Origin: JAVBNA01 sp031551875
Lineage (GTDB): Bacteria > Bacillota > Clostridia > Oscillospirales > Acutalibacteraceae
Direction of reading: 5' to 3'
Length of the DNA stretch: 64,000 nucleotides
Assembly (NCBI GenBank): GCA_031551875.1
Contig: JAVBNA010000006.1
Coordinates: 62,001-126,000, forward strand
Under the pieces are notes generated by a model that was not told where the DNA came from, did no database searches, and saw only the letters and a program-made list of their open reading frames with translations. Both the position numbers and the translations under genes were made by a program. This document shows, in pieces, positions 11,725 to 20,328 of this stretch. Every line of letters starts with the position of its first letter. Positions within the stretch are counted from its first letter, which is position 1.

Positions 11725-13239
11725 CTACTCCTTCGGCTTCATCGTGGGGAAGAGCAGCACGTCGCGGATGGACGCGCTGTCGGTCAGCAGCATGCACAGC
11801 CGGTCGATGCCCAGCCCCATGCCGCCGGTGGGGGGCATGCCGTACTCGAGCGCCGTGACAAAGTCGTCGTCCATCATGTTGGCCTCCTCGTCGCCCGCCT
11901 CGCGCAAACGAAGCTGGTCGAGGAAGCGCTCTTTCTGGTCGAGCGGGTCGTTGAGCTCGGTGTAGGCGTTGGCAAACTCCCGCCGGGTGATGAACAGCTC
12001 AAAGCGCTCCACCAGATCGGGCCGGTCGGCCTTGCGCTTGGTCAGCGGGGAAATCTCCACCGGGTAGTCGTAGACAAACGTGGGCGCCATGAGATTCTCC
12101 TCCACGTGCTCCTCAAAGGCGAGGTTGAGAATGTCGCCCCACGTCGAGGCGGGCTTAATTTCCAGGTGTAGCGCCTTCGCGGCCTGCCGTGCCTTTTCGT
12201 GGTCGCCCCTGAACTGGTCAAAGTCAACGCCGGTGTGGGTCTTGACCGCCTCGACCATCGAAATGCGAGCGAAGGGCAGCGCCAGACTGACCTCCTCTCC
12301 CTGATAGGTGATCTGGTCGGTGCCGCCCGCCGCCATGGCGCACTCGTGGATGAGCTTCTCGGTGATGTCCATCATGCCGTGGTAGTCGGTGTAAGCCTCG
12401 TACAGCTCGATGGTGGTGAATTCGGGGTTGTGCTTGACCGACATGCCCTCGTTGCGGAACAGCCGGCCGATCTCATAGACCTTTTCAAGCCCGCCCACGA
12501 TCAGGCGCTTGAGGTAGAGCTCGGGCGCGATGCGCAGGTACATGTCGAGGTCGAGGGTGTTGTGGTGGGTGATGAAAGGACGGGCCGCCGCGCCGCCGGG
12601 GATCAGGTTGAGAATGGGGGTTTCCACCTCAATGTAGCCGCGGTCGTCGAGAAATTTCCGGATGGTGCGGATAATTGCGCTGCGTTTTGTAAAGGTGTCC
12701 TTAACCTCGGGGTTGACGATCAGATCCACATACCGCTGACGGTAGCGGGTGTCGGTGTCCCTCAGCCCGTGATATTTGTCGGGCAGCGGCAGCAGCGACT
12801 TGGAGATGAGCTCCATCTCTTTGGCGTGCACCGAGATTTCCCCCCGCCGGGTGCGGAACACAAAGCCCTTGACGCACAGCATATCGCCGATGTCCCACAG
12901 ATCCATGTTCTGGAAGGCCTCTTCGCCCACGTCGTTGATTTTGATATAGACCTGCATCTTGCCCGTGCGGTCATGCAGGTCGAGGAAGCGTGCCTTGCCC
13001 ATGTCGCGCAAGGTCATAATGCGGCCGGCGATGCACACGTCCTTGTTTTCGAGTTCCTCAAACCGCTCCACAATCTCGCGGTTCTCGGTGTCGCGAGCAC
13101 AGGTGTTGACCATATAGGGGTCGCGTCCCGCCTCCTTGAGCGCGGACAGCTTGTCCCGGCGGATTTGCAAAAGCTCCTTGATGTCCTGTTCAGGCGCGGG
13201 GGTTTCGGGCACCTGGGGGGTTAATTCCTGTTCACTCAT
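11725..13239 (-). CDS. lysS: Lysyl-tRNA synthetase, class II
   Basis: Charges tRNA-Lys. The 504-residue protein has the N-terminal OB-fold anticodon-binding domain (about 65-155) and the class II core with motif 2 (IGRLFRNEGMSVKHNPEFT) and motif 3 (GMPPTGGMGLGIDRL). The ATG at 13239 is preceded by GAGGGAGG at 10 nt; an in-frame ATG 30 bp further upstream lacks a site. The first 20 residues are a Pro/Glu-rich tail. It follows greA, an arrangement frequent in Firmicutes. Confidence 0.97.
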   Translation of the reverse strand: MSEQELTPQVPETPAPEQDIKELLQIRRDKLSALKEAGRDPYMVNTCARDTENREIVERFEELENKDVCIAGRIMTLRDMGKARFLDLHDRTGKMQVYIKINDVGEEAFQNMDLWDIGDMLCVKGFVFRTRRGEISVHAKEMELISKSLLPLPDKYHGLRDTDTRYRQRYVDLIVNPEVKDTFTKRSAIIRTIRKFLDDRGYIEVETPILNLIPGGAAARPFITHHNTLDLDMYLRIAPELYLKRLIVGGLEKVYEIGRLFRNEGMSVKHNPEFTTIELYEAYTDYHGMMDITEKLIHECAMAAGGTDQITYQGEEVSLALPFARISMVEAVKTHTGVDFDQFRGDHEKARQAAKALHLEIKPASTWGDILNLAFEEHVEENLMAPTFVYDYPVEISPLTKRKADRPDLVERFELFITRREFANAYTELNDPLDQKERFLDQLRLREAGDEEANMMDDDFVTALEYGMPPTGGMGLGIDRLCMLLTDSASIRDVLLFPTMKPKE

Positions 13240-13277
13240 GGGGCATACGCCTCCCTCAACGAATTTCAAAAAAATCT

Positions 13278-13306
13278 AAAAAAGGCGGACAATGTCCGCC
13301 CCTTTT
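13278..13306 (-). terminator. Terminator after greA
   Basis: GGCGGAC-AAT-GTCCGCC (13284-13300) with six Ts after it on the minus strand and T6 on the other side. It sits 45 bp before lysS, so it may only partly separate greA from lysS. Confidence 0.85.
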
Positions 13307-13780
13307 TTATCGCACGATTTCCAGCACGGTGTAATAGGTCGTCCCGGCCGGCGCTTCCACTTCGATGCGCTCGCCCGCGCCGCGGTCGATTAAGGCGCGG
13401 CCCAGGGGAGATTCGTCCGAAATGCGGCAGTTCATGGGGTCGGACTCGTTGGAGCCAACAATGCGGTAGGTGACCTCTTCCTTGAACTCCTCGTCGTACA
13501 GCTTGACGGTCGAGCCGATGTGAATGATTTCATCCGACAGGCTTTCCTCGTCGATGATCTCCACGCTCTTGAGCATGGTCTCGATCTCGGCGATACGAGC
13601 CTCGACCATGGCCTGGTCGTTCTTGGCCTCGTCGTACTCGCTGTTCTCCGACAAGTCGCCGAAGGAAAGCGCCACTTTTATCTTTTCCGCCACCTCTTTA
13701 CGCTTGACGGATTTGAGAATATCCAGTTCTTCCTCGAGATTTTTGAGACCTTCCTCGGTCATTAAAATGGCTTTTGGCAT
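13307..13780 (-). CDS. greA: Transcription elongation factor GreA
   Basis: Rescues backtracked RNA polymerase by stimulating transcript cleavage. The 157-residue protein has the N-terminal coiled coil (about 5-75) with acidic tip sequence DLSENSEYDEAKNDQ and the C-terminal FKBP-like domain ending GTTYYTVLEIV. The start at 13780 is chosen because it gives the family's usual length and has AAGGAT at 11 nt; two in-frame ATG/GTG codons just upstream have the site too close or none. Confidence 0.97.
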   Translation of the reverse strand: MPKAILMTEEGLKNLEEELDILKSVKRKEVAEKIKVALSFGDLSENSEYDEAKNDQAMVEARIAEIETMLKSVEIIDEESLSDEIIHIGSTVKLYDEEFKEEVTYRIVGSNESDPMNCRISDESPLGRALIDRGAGERIEVEAPAGTTYYTVLEIVR

Positions 13781-13904
13781 GTTATGTGTCATCCTTTCCA
13801 CGCGTTTGCGAAAGAATCCATTGGTAACGATTCTCTATTATACGCAAATCAAAATGAGTTGTCAAGAGGATTAAAAGCCCAGAGCCCCGACAGTATGCGA
13901 TATT

Positions 13905-16070
13905 TTATGACTGCCTCCACTTGGCGAGCTGGTCGGCGAGCGCCGAATTGCCGAAGCCCTCCTTGCCCTGTTCGCTGAGCAGCTTCTGCACATCCTTTTT
14001 ACTCGCGCCCGCGTCCACGCGGCGCTTTTCAAAGTCGCTCACCCGCTCGCGGTGGCCGCACACGCAGACAAACATGCGCTTTTCGCCCTCGCCGCGCAGC
14101 TCAAGCTTTTTGTGGCAGTTGGGACAGCGGGCGTTGGTCTGCACCGAAACGCTCTTGCGATAGCCGCACTCCCGGTCGGGGCAGACGAGCATCTTTCCCT
14201 TCTTTCCCTTGACGTCGAGCAAAAACTTGCCGCATTCGGGGCATTTCTCGCGCGTCATGTTGTCGTGGATGTATTTGGCGTCGCTGGCGATCACGGTGGA
14301 GACGAGCTTGGCGGCGTAAGTGCGCATACTCTCCACAAAGTTGTCGCTTTTGGCCGTGCCCTTGCTGATGTTCGAAAGCTCCTGCTCCCACCGGGCGGTC
14401 AGCTCGGCGGACTTTAAGTCGGGCGGCACAATGGAGACCAGCTGGATTCCCTTGGAGGTGGGCACAAGCTCCTTGCCCTGCCGCTCCATGTAAAATGCGG
14501 AGAAGAGCTTTTCTATGATGTCGGCGCGGGTGGCGGGTGTGCCCAGGCCGCTCGTGCTTTGAAGCACCGCTTGCAGCGCCCGGTCGGACACCTGACCGGT
14601 GGGGTGCTCCATAGCGGACAGCAGCGTGGCCTCGGTGTAGCGGGCGGGCGGCTTGGTCTTTCCGGTTTCCACGGCGCAGGCGCGCACGGGCAGCCTGTCG
14701 CCCTGGCGAAGGGCGGGCAGCGACTGGTCGCGCAGATCGTCGTCACCCTCATCCTCGGCGAGCAGGCTCATGTAGGCGGCGCGCCAGCCGGGCGACTTGA
14801 CCATCTGCCCCTTGGCGTGGAACTGATCTTTGCCGATCGAGACGGTCAGCTTTGTTTCCTCGTATTCGTAGGCGGGGGACAGCACGGCGAGAAAGCGCCG
14901 CACCACCAGGTCGTAGATGTTCTTCTCTTCCGGGGACAGTGCGCCCAGTTGCACCGGCTCCTCGGTGGGGATGATCGCGTGGTGGTCGGTGACACGGGCA
15001 TTGTCCACGAGATATTTGGCGGACAGGGGCTTTTTTATGAGCTCCCGCGCCATCTGCGCATAGGAACCCACCGCGCAGGCGCGCAGCCGGTCGGGCAGGG
15101 TGTGCACCACGTCGCTCGTCACATAGCGTGAATCGGTGCGCGGGTAGGTCAGAATTTTATGCCGCTCGTAGAGCGACTGCATGAGAGAGAGCGTCTGCTT
15201 CGCCGAATAGGCGTATTTTTTGTTGGCGTCGCGCTGCAGCTCTGTCAAATCATATGCGGCGGGCGGCGCTTTATGCTTGTATTGCTTCGACAGCTGGGTG
15301 ATCGTGGCGGGCTGACCCATACAGCGCTTGACCACGGTTTCGGCCTGCGCCTTGTCGAACAGGCGCGCCTGCCCGTTTGCGCCCATCCACAGCGCGTTAA
15401 AGCCGTCAAACTTCGCCCGCACGGTGTAGTAATCCTTGGGGCGGAAGGCGCGGATTTCGGCCTCACGGGCGACGATAAGGGCGAGCGTAGGCGTCTGCAC
15501 CCGTCCGGCGGAAAGCTGCGCGCCGAATTTGCAGGTCAGCGCGCGGGTGACGTTGAGCCCCACCAGCCAGTCGGCCTCGGCGCGCGACTGCGCCGACAAA
15601 AACAGGTTGTCGTATTCCCTCGACGGGCGTAGCGAGGCGAAGCCGTCCTTGACCGCCTTGGCAGTCTGGGAGGAGATCCACAGCCGCTTACAGGGCTTTT
15701 TACAGCCCGCCTTGATCAAAATCCACCGTGCGACCAGCTCGCCTTCGCGGCCCGAGTCGGTCGCGATGATGATGTCGGACACGTCGGGGCGCTTGAGAAG
15801 TCCCGAAACAATTTTATACTGCTTGGCGGTCTCCTTGATGACCACCAGCTGCATGCGTTTGGGCAGCATAGGAAGGGTTTCCAAATTCCATGTTTTATAT
15901 TCATTGCCGTAGAGCTCCGGGTCGGCCAGCGTGACCAGATGTCCGAGCGCCCAGGTGACGATGTACTGGCTTCCTATGAGGAAGCCCTCGCCGCCCTGAC
16001 GGCAGCCCAGCACCTTGGCGATCTCCCGTCCGACCGACGGCTTTTCCGCGAGCACAAGCGATTTTCCCAT
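13905..16070 (-). CDS. topB: DNA topoisomerase III (TopB family)
   Basis: Type IA topoisomerase that decatenates single-strand-linked DNA. TOPRIM begins at residue 4 (SLVLAEKPSVGREIA) and continues with IATDSGREGEL; the active-site tyrosine is in ILTYPRTDSRYV; RVQTPTLALIV is typical of the family. The C-terminus has two short zinc ribbons (CPECGKFL ... CPDRECGY and CPNCHKKL ... CVCGHRE). 721 residues is normal. The frame stays open upstream through a terminator-like hairpin, but the ATG at 16070 with AAAGGATGGG upstream matches the family start. Chromosomal and elements' TopB look alike; no conjugation genes are near. Confidence 0.95.
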   Translation of the reverse strand: MGKSLVLAEKPSVGREIAKVLGCRQGGEGFLIGSQYIVTWALGHLVTLADPELYGNEYKTWNLETLPMLPKRMQLVVIKETAKQYKIVSGLLKRPDVSDIIIATDSGREGELVARWILIKAGCKKPCKRLWISSQTAKAVKDGFASLRPSREYDNLFLSAQSRAEADWLVGLNVTRALTCKFGAQLSAGRVQTPTLALIVAREAEIRAFRPKDYYTVRAKFDGFNALWMGANGQARLFDKAQAETVVKRCMGQPATITQLSKQYKHKAPPAAYDLTELQRDANKKYAYSAKQTLSLMQSLYERHKILTYPRTDSRYVTSDVVHTLPDRLRACAVGSYAQMARELIKKPLSAKYLVDNARVTDHHAIIPTEEPVQLGALSPEEKNIYDLVVRRFLAVLSPAYEYEETKLTVSIGKDQFHAKGQMVKSPGWRAAYMSLLAEDEGDDDLRDQSLPALRQGDRLPVRACAVETGKTKPPARYTEATLLSAMEHPTGQVSDRALQAVLQSTSGLGTPATRADIIEKLFSAFYMERQGKELVPTSKGIQLVSIVPPDLKSAELTARWEQELSNISKGTAKSDNFVESMRTYAAKLVSTVIASDAKYIHDNMTREKCPECGKFLLDVKGKKGKMLVCPDRECGYRKSVSVQTNARCPNCHKKLELRGEGEKRMFVCVCGHRERVSDFEKRRVDAGASKKDVQKLLSEQGKEGFGNSALADQLAKWRQS

Positions 16071-16155
16071 ATGTTCCCATCCTTTCGGGTCGAAGTCTAT
16101 CAGATCCTTGCCATTATACCTTTTTTTGCCTGTATGCGCAAGGAGATAAAAGCAG

Positions 16156-16196
16156 ACGAACAAATCCCCGGCCGAAAAGGCCGGGGATTTGTTCGT
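16156..16196 (-). terminator. 18-bp perfect hairpin, likely terminator of the small upstream ORF
   Basis: 16156-16173 pairs perfectly with 16179-16196 around a GAAAA loop. The flanking T-tracts are weak (CTGCTTTTAT on the minus side), so termination efficiency is uncertain. It lies between the 50-residue ORF and topB. Confidence 0.7.
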
Positions 16197-16229
16197 TTCA
16201 CATAAGTATCCATGAAAAGCAGAAGGAGT

Positions 16230-16290
16230 AAAGAAAGGGAAGAGGGAAAAAAGAAAAAGGAAAAAGGGAAAGGGGAAAGGGGGAGGAAAA
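16230..16290 (+). other. 61-nt uninterrupted polypurine tract
   Basis: Every base from 16230 to 16290 on the plus strand is A or G, in alternating A- and G-blocks. It lies in the 3' untranslated region of the small minus-strand ORF. Such tracts can form intramolecular triplexes; no coding role is seen. Confidence 0.8.
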
Positions 16291-16299
16291 TTTAGGTTG

Positions 16300-16452
16300 T
16301 CATGCAAGCAGCTGATGCGCCGCCGCAGTTACGCCTCTTGAGACGTATTCGGAATCACCCGTGTGCGGGAGAAGAATCATGACGACGGCCATTGCGAGCA
16401 GAAGCGTGGCAATCATTACAGGGGCAAGTTTCAGCATCCTTCGTTTGGTCAT
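16300..16452 (-). CDS. 50-residue single-pass membrane peptide
   Basis: The minus strand has a near-perfect ribosome site (CAAAGGAGG) 10 nt before ATG at 16452 and reads MTKRRMLKLAPVMIATLLLA with a hydrophobic stretch to about residue 29, then a short polar tail ending HQLLA and TGA. The basic N-terminus, single membrane segment and strong site favour a real small protein. It is followed by the 16156-16196 hairpin. Function unknown; phosphatase, toxin or membrane regulator roles cannot be told apart. Confidence 0.62.
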   Translation of the reverse strand: MTKRRMLKLAPVMIATLLLAMAVVMILLPHTGDSEYVSRGVTAAAHQLLA

Positions 16453-16561
16453 CGTAATAAACCTCCTTTGAATTGTGGGCTGATTCGCGGGGAGGGTGTA
16501 TCCCTCTCACTGACCACATCATAGCACAGCAAAACCGCCTTGGCTATAAAATACCAAGTAT

Positions 16562-16652
16562 TGTAAATATTTGTAATCATATTGAAACCCTTTCGCTCAA
16601 ATCGTTACAAATTTTAACCCTTTTTTTGCCAGACTGTAACGAATAGGTTACA
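16562..16652 (+). promoter_or_regulatory. Cluster of TGTAA(A/C/T) half-sites upstream of the FHA-FtsW-PBP operon
   Basis: TGTAAA (16562) and TGTAAT (16572) stand as a direct pair 10 bp apart, and TGTAAC (16635) faces GTTACA (16647) as an inverted pair 6 bp apart, with another GTTACA at 16604. These resemble WalR half-sites but not with the canonical 11-bp direct period. The inverted pair ends 8 bp before the -35. Confidence 0.4.
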
Positions 16653-16660
16653 AAATAATG

Positions 16661-16689
16661 AGGACAAATGCAAAAAAGGCTGATATAAT
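16661..16689 (+). promoter_or_regulatory. Promoter of the FHA-FtsW-PBP operon
   Basis: AGGACA, 17 bp, TATAAT, ending 54 bp before the FHA start. The weak -35 next to TGTAAC half-sites is compatible with activation. Confidence 0.55.
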
Positions 16690-16743
16690 AAGTGGGAATC
16701 TCCTGACGGGTTACTTTGCCTGGACAGAAAGGATGGGAAAAGT

Positions 16744-17151
16744 ATGTTTGAAAACGCGCTGCAGCCGCTGACCACGGTGATCCGCTATCTGATTCCGATC
16801 ATCGCGGTCATCATTGTGCTGGAGGTGGTGCGCATCCTGCTGCGCAACCGGCGCAAGCCCGCGCCCATGGCGTACTTTGAGCTGGACTCAGGCGACCTGA
16901 TCGACATATTGTTTTATGAAAACTCCATCGGACGCAGTAAGGTCAACGACATTATCCTGCTCGACCCGTCGGCCTCTCGATTTCACGCGGTGCTGGCACT
17001 GCGGGGCGGGGGATGGATCCTGACCGACACCGACTCCAAGTCGGGCGTGCTGCTCAACGGCCGCAAGGTGGACAAAAGCGCGGCGGTGCAGCAGGGCGAT
17101 GTGATCACCATGGGAAACACGGCGCTGACCTTTTTGGATAAATTACGGTAA
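16744..17151 (+). CDS. Membrane-anchored FHA-domain protein
   Basis: A 135-residue protein with one N-terminal membrane segment (about 11-33) and a cytoplasmic FHA domain (about 44-133). The phosphothreonine-binding residues are present: Gly-Arg-Ser at 63-65, Ser78 and His81 in SASRFH, and Asn105-Gly106. FHA domains bind phosphothreonine peptides made by Ser/Thr kinases. It starts a three-gene operon with FtsW/RodA and a transpeptidase, 13 bp before the next gene. The arrangement resembles actinobacterial FhaB-RodA-PbpA, but no kinase or phosphatase gene is here. Confidence 0.9.
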   Translation: MFENALQPLTTVIRYLIPIIAVIIVLEVVRILLRNRRKPAPMAYFELDSGDLIDILFYENSIGRSKVNDIILLDPSASRFHAVLALRGGGWILTDTDSKSGVLLNGRKVDKSAAVQQGDVITMGNTALTFLDKLR

Positions 17152-17164
17152 AGGGGGGATCTGA

Positions 17165-18751
17165 GTGCCCAGTTTTAAAGCGAGCAAGAAAAAGGGGGAT
17201 CAGCCGGCCTCCGAATCAATCTATAAGCGCGGCATAAAAAAGCTCGGTGACAAGGTGTCCGAGCCCATCGCCTCTTGGAAGGCCTATCGCGAGGCACGCG
17301 TGGTTGCCTCGCGGCGGCGGACAACCCGTCCCGCGGGACAAAGCGCCCGGCGCACCCCGACGCGGCAGACCGCGCCCGTCCGGCGCAGACAAGTCAGCCA
17401 GAGTGCGCCCGTGCGCCCGGCGTCCCGTACCCCCCGCGCGCCCGGGACGCCCCCCGCCGCCTATTCCCGCTTTCACGCGGCGCCGGGCGCGGTCGAGCGC
17501 AACCGTCAGATTTCGGCGCGGTGGGAAAAAGCGGCGAAACACAACGCCGTGCTGCTGCTCTTTCTGGTGTCGGTGTTTCAGGTGCTGACCACCGTTCAGC
17601 TGCTGGTGAAAGGCAGCGAGCATACGGAGGACATTGTATGGGTGTTCGGCCTGCTGATTGCGGCCGAATGGGGATTTTACGCCTTTACCCTGCTGTTTTT
17701 TCGGCGCAAAACCTTTGAGCTTGAGGCGTTGGCCTTTTTCCTGTCGGGCGTGGGGCTGACCGTGCTGGCCTCCACCAAGCCCGAAGAGCTTTCCACCCAG
17801 TTTACCGCCCTGCTCATCGGGCTTGTGATCTACACGGTGCTCGTATGGTTCATGGCCGACGTCGAGCGGCTGTGGCTCACCCGCTATGTCATCGGCGGAC
17901 TGGTGGTGCTCCTGTTTGTCATCAATCTGATTTTCGGCGGCGGGCCGGGCGGCGTCAGGCACTGGATTAGCGTAGGCGGCATGAGCATCCAGCCGTCCGA
18001 GCTGATCAAAATCGGATTTTTACTGGCGAGCGTTTCCACGCTGGAGCGCCACCAAACGGCGCGCAATCTGGGCGCGTTCATTCTCTTTTCCATGTTCTGC
18101 ATCGGCTGCCTGGTCATTATGAAGGACTTCGGCATGGCGCTGATCTACTTTGCCACCTTCCTGATCATCGCGTTCATCCGGTCGGGCGACGTGCGCAACA
18201 TTGCCCTCGTGACGGCGGGCGCGGTGATCGGCGCGGTGATTGCGGTCACCTTCCGCCCCTACATCGCTGACCGGTTCAAGGCCTACGGGCACGTGTGGGA
18301 GTATGCCGATTCGCTGGGGTACCAGCAGACGCGCACGCTCATTTATGCGGCGAGCGGGGGGCTGCTGGGCGTCGGCCTGGGCAACGGGCACTTAAAGCAG
18401 GTGGGCGCCTCGCGCACCGACCTGGTGTTCGGCATCCTGTGTGAGGAGTGGGGGCTCATTTTTGCCGTGCTGGTCGTGATGGCCTTCTGCGCGCTGGTCT
18501 TTTACGCGATGTCCTGCGCGCCCACCGCCCGCTCCACCTTCTATGCGATCACCGCCTGCGCCGCATCGGGGTTGCTGCTGTTTCAGACCTGCCTCAACGT
18601 GTTCGGCGCGACCGACATTTTGCCGCTGACCGGCGTCACCCTGCCCTTTATCAGCCAGGGCGGCTCCAGCCTGATGGCGACCTGGGGGCTGATTTCCTTT
18701 ATCAAGGCGGTCGACGGGCGAACCTATGCGAAACGGAGTGTTGCACGATGA
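17165..18751 (+). CDS. FtsW/RodA/SpoVE-family glycosyltransferase with basic N-terminal tail
   Basis: SEDS-family lipid II polymerase of the membrane. Residues 127-520 hold about ten membrane segments and the family signatures GVRHWISVGGMSIQPSELIK and LPFISQGGSSLMATW. In front is an unusual cytoplasmic tail of about 125 residues, rich in Arg, Thr, Ser and Pro. The GTG start at 17165 has a GGGGGG site 6 nt upstream. Its TGA overlaps the ATG of the transpeptidase gene, so the polymerase and its cognate PBP are coupled. Elongation, division and sporulation roles cannot be separated by sequence. Confidence 0.93.
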   Translation: MPSFKASKKKGDQPASESIYKRGIKKLGDKVSEPIASWKAYREARVVASRRRTTRPAGQSARRTPTRQTAPVRRRQVSQSAPVRPASRTPRAPGTPPAAYSRFHAAPGAVERNRQISARWEKAAKHNAVLLLFLVSVFQVLTTVQLLVKGSEHTEDIVWVFGLLIAAEWGFYAFTLLFFRRKTFELEALAFFLSGVGLTVLASTKPEELSTQFTALLIGLVIYTVLVWFMADVERLWLTRYVIGGLVVLLFVINLIFGGGPGGVRHWISVGGMSIQPSELIKIGFLLASVSTLERHQTARNLGAFILFSMFCIGCLVIMKDFGMALIYFATFLIIAFIRSGDVRNIALVTAGAVIGAVIAVTFRPYIADRFKAYGHVWEYADSLGYQQTRTLIYAASGGLLGVGLGNGHLKQVGASRTDLVFGILCEEWGLIFAVLVVMAFCALVFYAMSCAPTARSTFYAITACAASGLLLFQTCLNVFGATDILPLTGVTLPFISQGGSSLMATWGLISFIKAVDGRTYAKRSVAR

Positions 18752-20124
18752 GGGCGATTTCACGAAGAACCTATCTGCTCTATGCCTTTATGGCCATATT
18801 TCTCGCGCTGCTCTTTGTGTTTTTATACCAGTACATGGGGCACAGCCGCGAATGGGCGACCAAGCGCTCCAACATGCACCTGTACCCCGAGAGCCGCAGC
18901 GCCTACGTCAATGCCGGGGAAATCAAGGACCGGAACGGCGTGACGCTTGCCAAGACCGAGGACGGCAAGCGGAAGTACGCCCAGCCGCGCGACACGCGCA
19001 AGGCGATGCTCCACGTGGTGGGGGACACCGAGCGCTTCATCGAAAGCTCGGTGCAGAAGCACTGCCTCGCCGATCTGGTGGGCTTCAGCCTGCTCGACGG
19101 GTATTACCGCAATGAGGCGGGGCTTGTGGGCAACTCGGTCACCCTGACCGTGGACAGCAAGATTTCTGCGGCGGCCTATGATGCGCTGGGCGGCCGCAAG
19201 GGTTGTGTGGGCGTGATGAACTACCAGACGGGGGAGATGCTCTGTATGGTCAGCACCCCCACGTTTGACCCGGAGGACAAGCCGGACATTGAGGACGGCG
19301 ACGAGAAGTATGCGGGCGTGTACGTCAACCGCGTGCTGTCGGGACTGTACCCGCCCGGCTCCACCTTCAAGCTGGTAACGGCGGCCGCCGCGATTGACAA
19401 TCTCAGCGACTTGAGGTCGCGCACCTTCAACTGCAAGGGCAGCGTGACTTTCGGCGGCGAAAAAGTGATCTGCAACGACACTCACGGAAAAATTTCCTTT
19501 GACGAAGCGCTGGCCGAATCGTGCAACGTGGCCTTTTCGGAGCTTGCGGTGGAGCTGGGTCCGGAGATCATGACTCAGTACGCCGAGAAAGCGGGCTTTA
19601 ACAGTACCTTCACCCTCGACGGAATCCGCACCGCAAAGACCGCCTTTGACCTGTCCAAGGCGAAACCCGCCGACATCGGCTGGTCGGGCATCGGGCAGTA
19701 CACCGACCTGGCCGCCCCCTTTCAGATGCTGATGTACGTGGGCGCGATTGCCAACGACGGCCTTGCGGTGGAGCCCTTTCTGATCAAGAGCGTCGAGTCG
19801 CCGCTGGGCATCCCGCTCAGGGTGGGTGTGGCCAAACGGGGCGGGCAGATGCTCCGTCAGACCACGGCGCATGAGCTCCAGCGCATGATGCGAAACAACG
19901 TCAAGTCGGAGTACGGGGACAGCCGCTTCAAAAAACTCTCGGTGTGCGGCAAGACCGGCACCGCCGAGGTGGGGGACGGCAAAAAGCCTCACTCGTGGTT
20001 TGTGGGCTTCGCCGAGGACGAGAGCCTGCCGCTCGCCTTTGTGGTTGTGGTGGAAAACAGCGGCTCGGGCGTGGGCAACGCCCTGCCGGTTGCCGCCAAG
20101 GTGCTGTCCGCCGCAAAGGGGTAG
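18748..20124 (+). CDS. Penicillin-binding protein, class B-like transpeptidase
   Basis: Cross-links peptidoglycan. 458 residues: short cytoplasmic end, membrane anchor (about 8-28), a short linker domain, then the transpeptidase with SxxK at Ser205-Lys208 (PPGSTFK), SCN at 258-260 and KTGTAE at 402-407. It is shorter than classical PBP2/PBP3 and close to the PbpA/SpoVD-like group that partners SEDS proteins. ATG at 18748 lies within the FtsW stop region with GGAG 9 nt upstream. A hairpin closes the operon. Confidence 0.94.
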   Translation: MRAISRRTYLLYAFMAIFLALLFVFLYQYMGHSREWATKRSNMHLYPESRSAYVNAGEIKDRNGVTLAKTEDGKRKYAQPRDTRKAMLHVVGDTERFIESSVQKHCLADLVGFSLLDGYYRNEAGLVGNSVTLTVDSKISAAAYDALGGRKGCVGVMNYQTGEMLCMVSTPTFDPEDKPDIEDGDEKYAGVYVNRVLSGLYPPGSTFKLVTAAAAIDNLSDLRSRTFNCKGSVTFGGEKVICNDTHGKISFDEALAESCNVAFSELAVELGPEIMTQYAEKAGFNSTFTLDGIRTAKTAFDLSKAKPADIGWSGIGQYTDLAAPFQMLMYVGAIANDGLAVEPFLIKSVESPLGIPLRVGVAKRGGQMLRQTTAHELQRMMRNNVKSEYGDSRFKKLSVCGKTGTAEVGDGKKPHSWFVGFAEDESLPLAFVVVVENSGSGVGNALPVAAKVLSAAKG

Positions 20125-20173
20125 AGACTGTAACGCATAGAATGTGACCGTAACTGCGCGCCCCGCCGATTTC

Positions 20174-20210
20174 AACGCACCCCAAGCGGACAAGGCGCTT
20201 GGGGTGCGTT
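20174..20210 (+). terminator. Terminator-like hairpin after the PBP gene
   Basis: A perfect 15-bp stem (20174-20188 with 20196-20210), seven-base loop, but only a short TT tail. Confidence 0.72.
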
Positions 20211-20256
20211 TGCCGCCCGCCCTTTTGAAGATAGATGACTGTATTCATAAAAAGTT

Positions 20257-20285
20257 TTTAATTTTATGTCGAATTCGTGTATAAT
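20257..20285 (+). promoter_or_regulatory. Promoter of the lipoprotein/two-component operon
   Basis: TTTAAT, 17 bp, TATAAT in an AT-rich stretch, 43 bp before the lipoprotein start. Confidence 0.5.
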
Positions 20286-20328
20286 AGAAGGGTATAGGAA
20301 GAAATGCACGAACGGGGAGGGAGCCGCC

